Part shown: positions 63,388 through 64,000 of the stretch, in pieces
Layout: each line of letters begins with the position of its first letter
Numbering within the stretch: the first letter of the stretch is position 1
Source of the DNA: Serratia ureilytica
GTDB taxonomy: Bacteria > Pseudomonadota > Gammaproteobacteria > Enterobacterales > Enterobacteriaceae
Length of the DNA: 64,000 nucleotides
Assembly (NCBI RefSeq): GCF_013375155.1
Contig: NZ_JABXOF010000001.1
Location: 186,001-250,000 of the forward strand
Direction of reading: 5' to 3'
Position numbers and translations under genes: made by a program
Notes under the pieces: generated by a model
Seen by the model: the letters and a program-made list of their open reading frames with translations, nothing else
Databases searched by the model: none
Told to the model about the DNA's origin: nothing

Positions 63388-64000
63388 TTAACGCGGCGGA
63401 ATGGCAAAGCGGAAGCAGGCGCCGCTTTGTGGTTGTTCTATCAGCTGAATGTCGCTGTCGTGCAGTTGCAGAATGCGCCGCACGATCATTAACCCCAGCC
63501 CGCCGGCGGGGCGTCGGGCGCCGCTCAGGACAGACGGCCGCACGAACAGATCGGCGCGCAGCGTCTGCGGAATGCCGGGGCCGCTGTCGCTGACCTGCAC
63601 CATCACCTGGTCTTCCTGCCGCCACAGCCGCACGCCGATGTCGCCGCCGGGCGGCGTATGGCGAATGGCGTTGTCCAACAGGTTGGTCAGCACCCGCTCA
63701 ATCATGCTGAGATCGGCGAACACCGGCGGCACGCCGGGGGCGATGTCGGCGTGCAGCCGCTGGTTGCGCGCCTCCGCCGCCAGCTCGAACTTCTGGAACA
63801 CGTCCTGCAACAGCTCGCTGAGGGAGAAGGGCTCTTTCTGCGGCTTCACCACGCCATACTCTAATCGAGCCAGCTCGAACAGCTCCTGCGCCAGCTTGCC
63901 CACCTTGCGGCTTTGCGCCAGCGCGATCTCCAGATAGCGCCGCCGATCGGCGTCGCTCAGGGTGGCGGCCTTGACCGACAGCGTTTCCAGATAGCCGTGC
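63388..64000 (-). CDS. Sensor histidine kinase (5' partial)
   Basis: C-terminal 204 residues of a histidine kinase whose N-terminus lies beyond the window. The frame is open to the last base. It begins inside HisKA (HGYLETLSVKAATLSD), then ELFELARLEYGVVKPQKEPFSL, and the ATPase domain has N box NLLDNAIRHTPPGGDIGV, G1 DSGPGIP and G2 GGLGLMIVRRI. It is convergent with the CusS-like kinase gene, 13 bases between. No paired regulator is visible in the window. Confidence 0.9.
   Translation of the reverse strand, partial: HGYLETLSVKAATLSDADRRRYLEIALAQSRKVGKLAQELFELARLEYGVVKPQKEPFSLSELLQDVFQKFELAAEARNQRLHADIAPGVPPVFADLSMIERVLTNLLDNAIRHTPPGGDIGVRLWRQEDQVMVQVSDSGPGIPQTLRADLFVRPSVLSGARRPAGGLGLMIVRRILQLHDSDIQLIEQPQSGACFRFAIPPR

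Overview
This is a chromosomal stretch of a high-GC member of the Enterobacterales. Many proteins can be recognised as close relatives of E. coli proteins (DinG, YbiB, RlmF, YbiO, GlnHPQ, Dps, RhtA, OmpX, PrpRBCD, YehXW, YedA). The high GC, the accessory gene content and an orphan lipoprotein of the putative T6SS-immunity type make Serratia (S. marcescens group) the most likely source; this is inference from memory, not a search. No rRNA, tRNA, insertion sequence, CRISPR array or complete prophage was seen.

Layout: 1-2397 is the end of a Yeh-type osmoprotectant ABC transporter (yehX partial, yehW) followed by a leaderless PhnD-like protein. 2404-3123 is an SDR oxidoreductase. 3230-3974 is a TumE/TumA-like toxin-antitoxin pair with a palindromic operator. 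4073-14002 is an accessory block of regulators and transporters (LysR, YedA, DUF2878, a SufR-like regulator with an MFS pump, AraC, AzlCD with an XRE-cupin regulator, GNATs, an e(P4) acid phosphatase). 14182-17014 holds a trimeric porin, a GST, a carboxymuconolactone-decarboxylase protein and a tautomerase. 17081-19279 is dinG. 19280-29954 is a block that separates dinG from ybiB, which are neighbours in E. coli: Lrp-type regulator and EamA exporter, the propionate locus prpR-prpBCD without prpE, LysE, a MmyB-type regulator with an MFS pump, and a PaiB-like protein. 29992-49590 follows the E. coli order ybiB ... DUF1471/mcbA position, rlmF, ybiO, glnQPH, ybiI, dps, rhtA, ompX, with insertions (M3 peptidase, CynT-type carbonic anhydrase, orphan lipoprotein, flavin reductase, PAS-PAS chemoreceptor, TetR-GNAT-hydrolase operon, P-loop kinase, YhcH). 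49677-52159 is a nitrilase-family amidase divergent from a LysR gene, plus a GNAT. 52223-58342 is a complete L-threonate / 3-oxo-tetronate catabolic operon with a GntP permease and divergent DeoR regulator. 58356-59019 is a small AT-richer island with two overlapping unknown genes. 59142-63374 is a three-gene periplasmic redox operon (molybdopterin oxidoreductase, cytochrome b, periplasmic protein) divergent from a CusRS-like two-component system, with a perfect 22-bp palindrome between them. A second, partial histidine kinase ends the window.

Working together: the prp genes turn propionate through the methylcitrate cycle under sigma-54/PrpR control. The gln operon imports glutamine and has NtrC-like sites upstream. 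The otn operon imports and degrades four-carbon acid sugars. The most interesting candidate for an undescribed system is the molybdoenzyme-cytochrome-two-component module at 59142-63374. The TumE/TumA-like pair, the overlapping orphan genes and the orphan lipoprotein come next.
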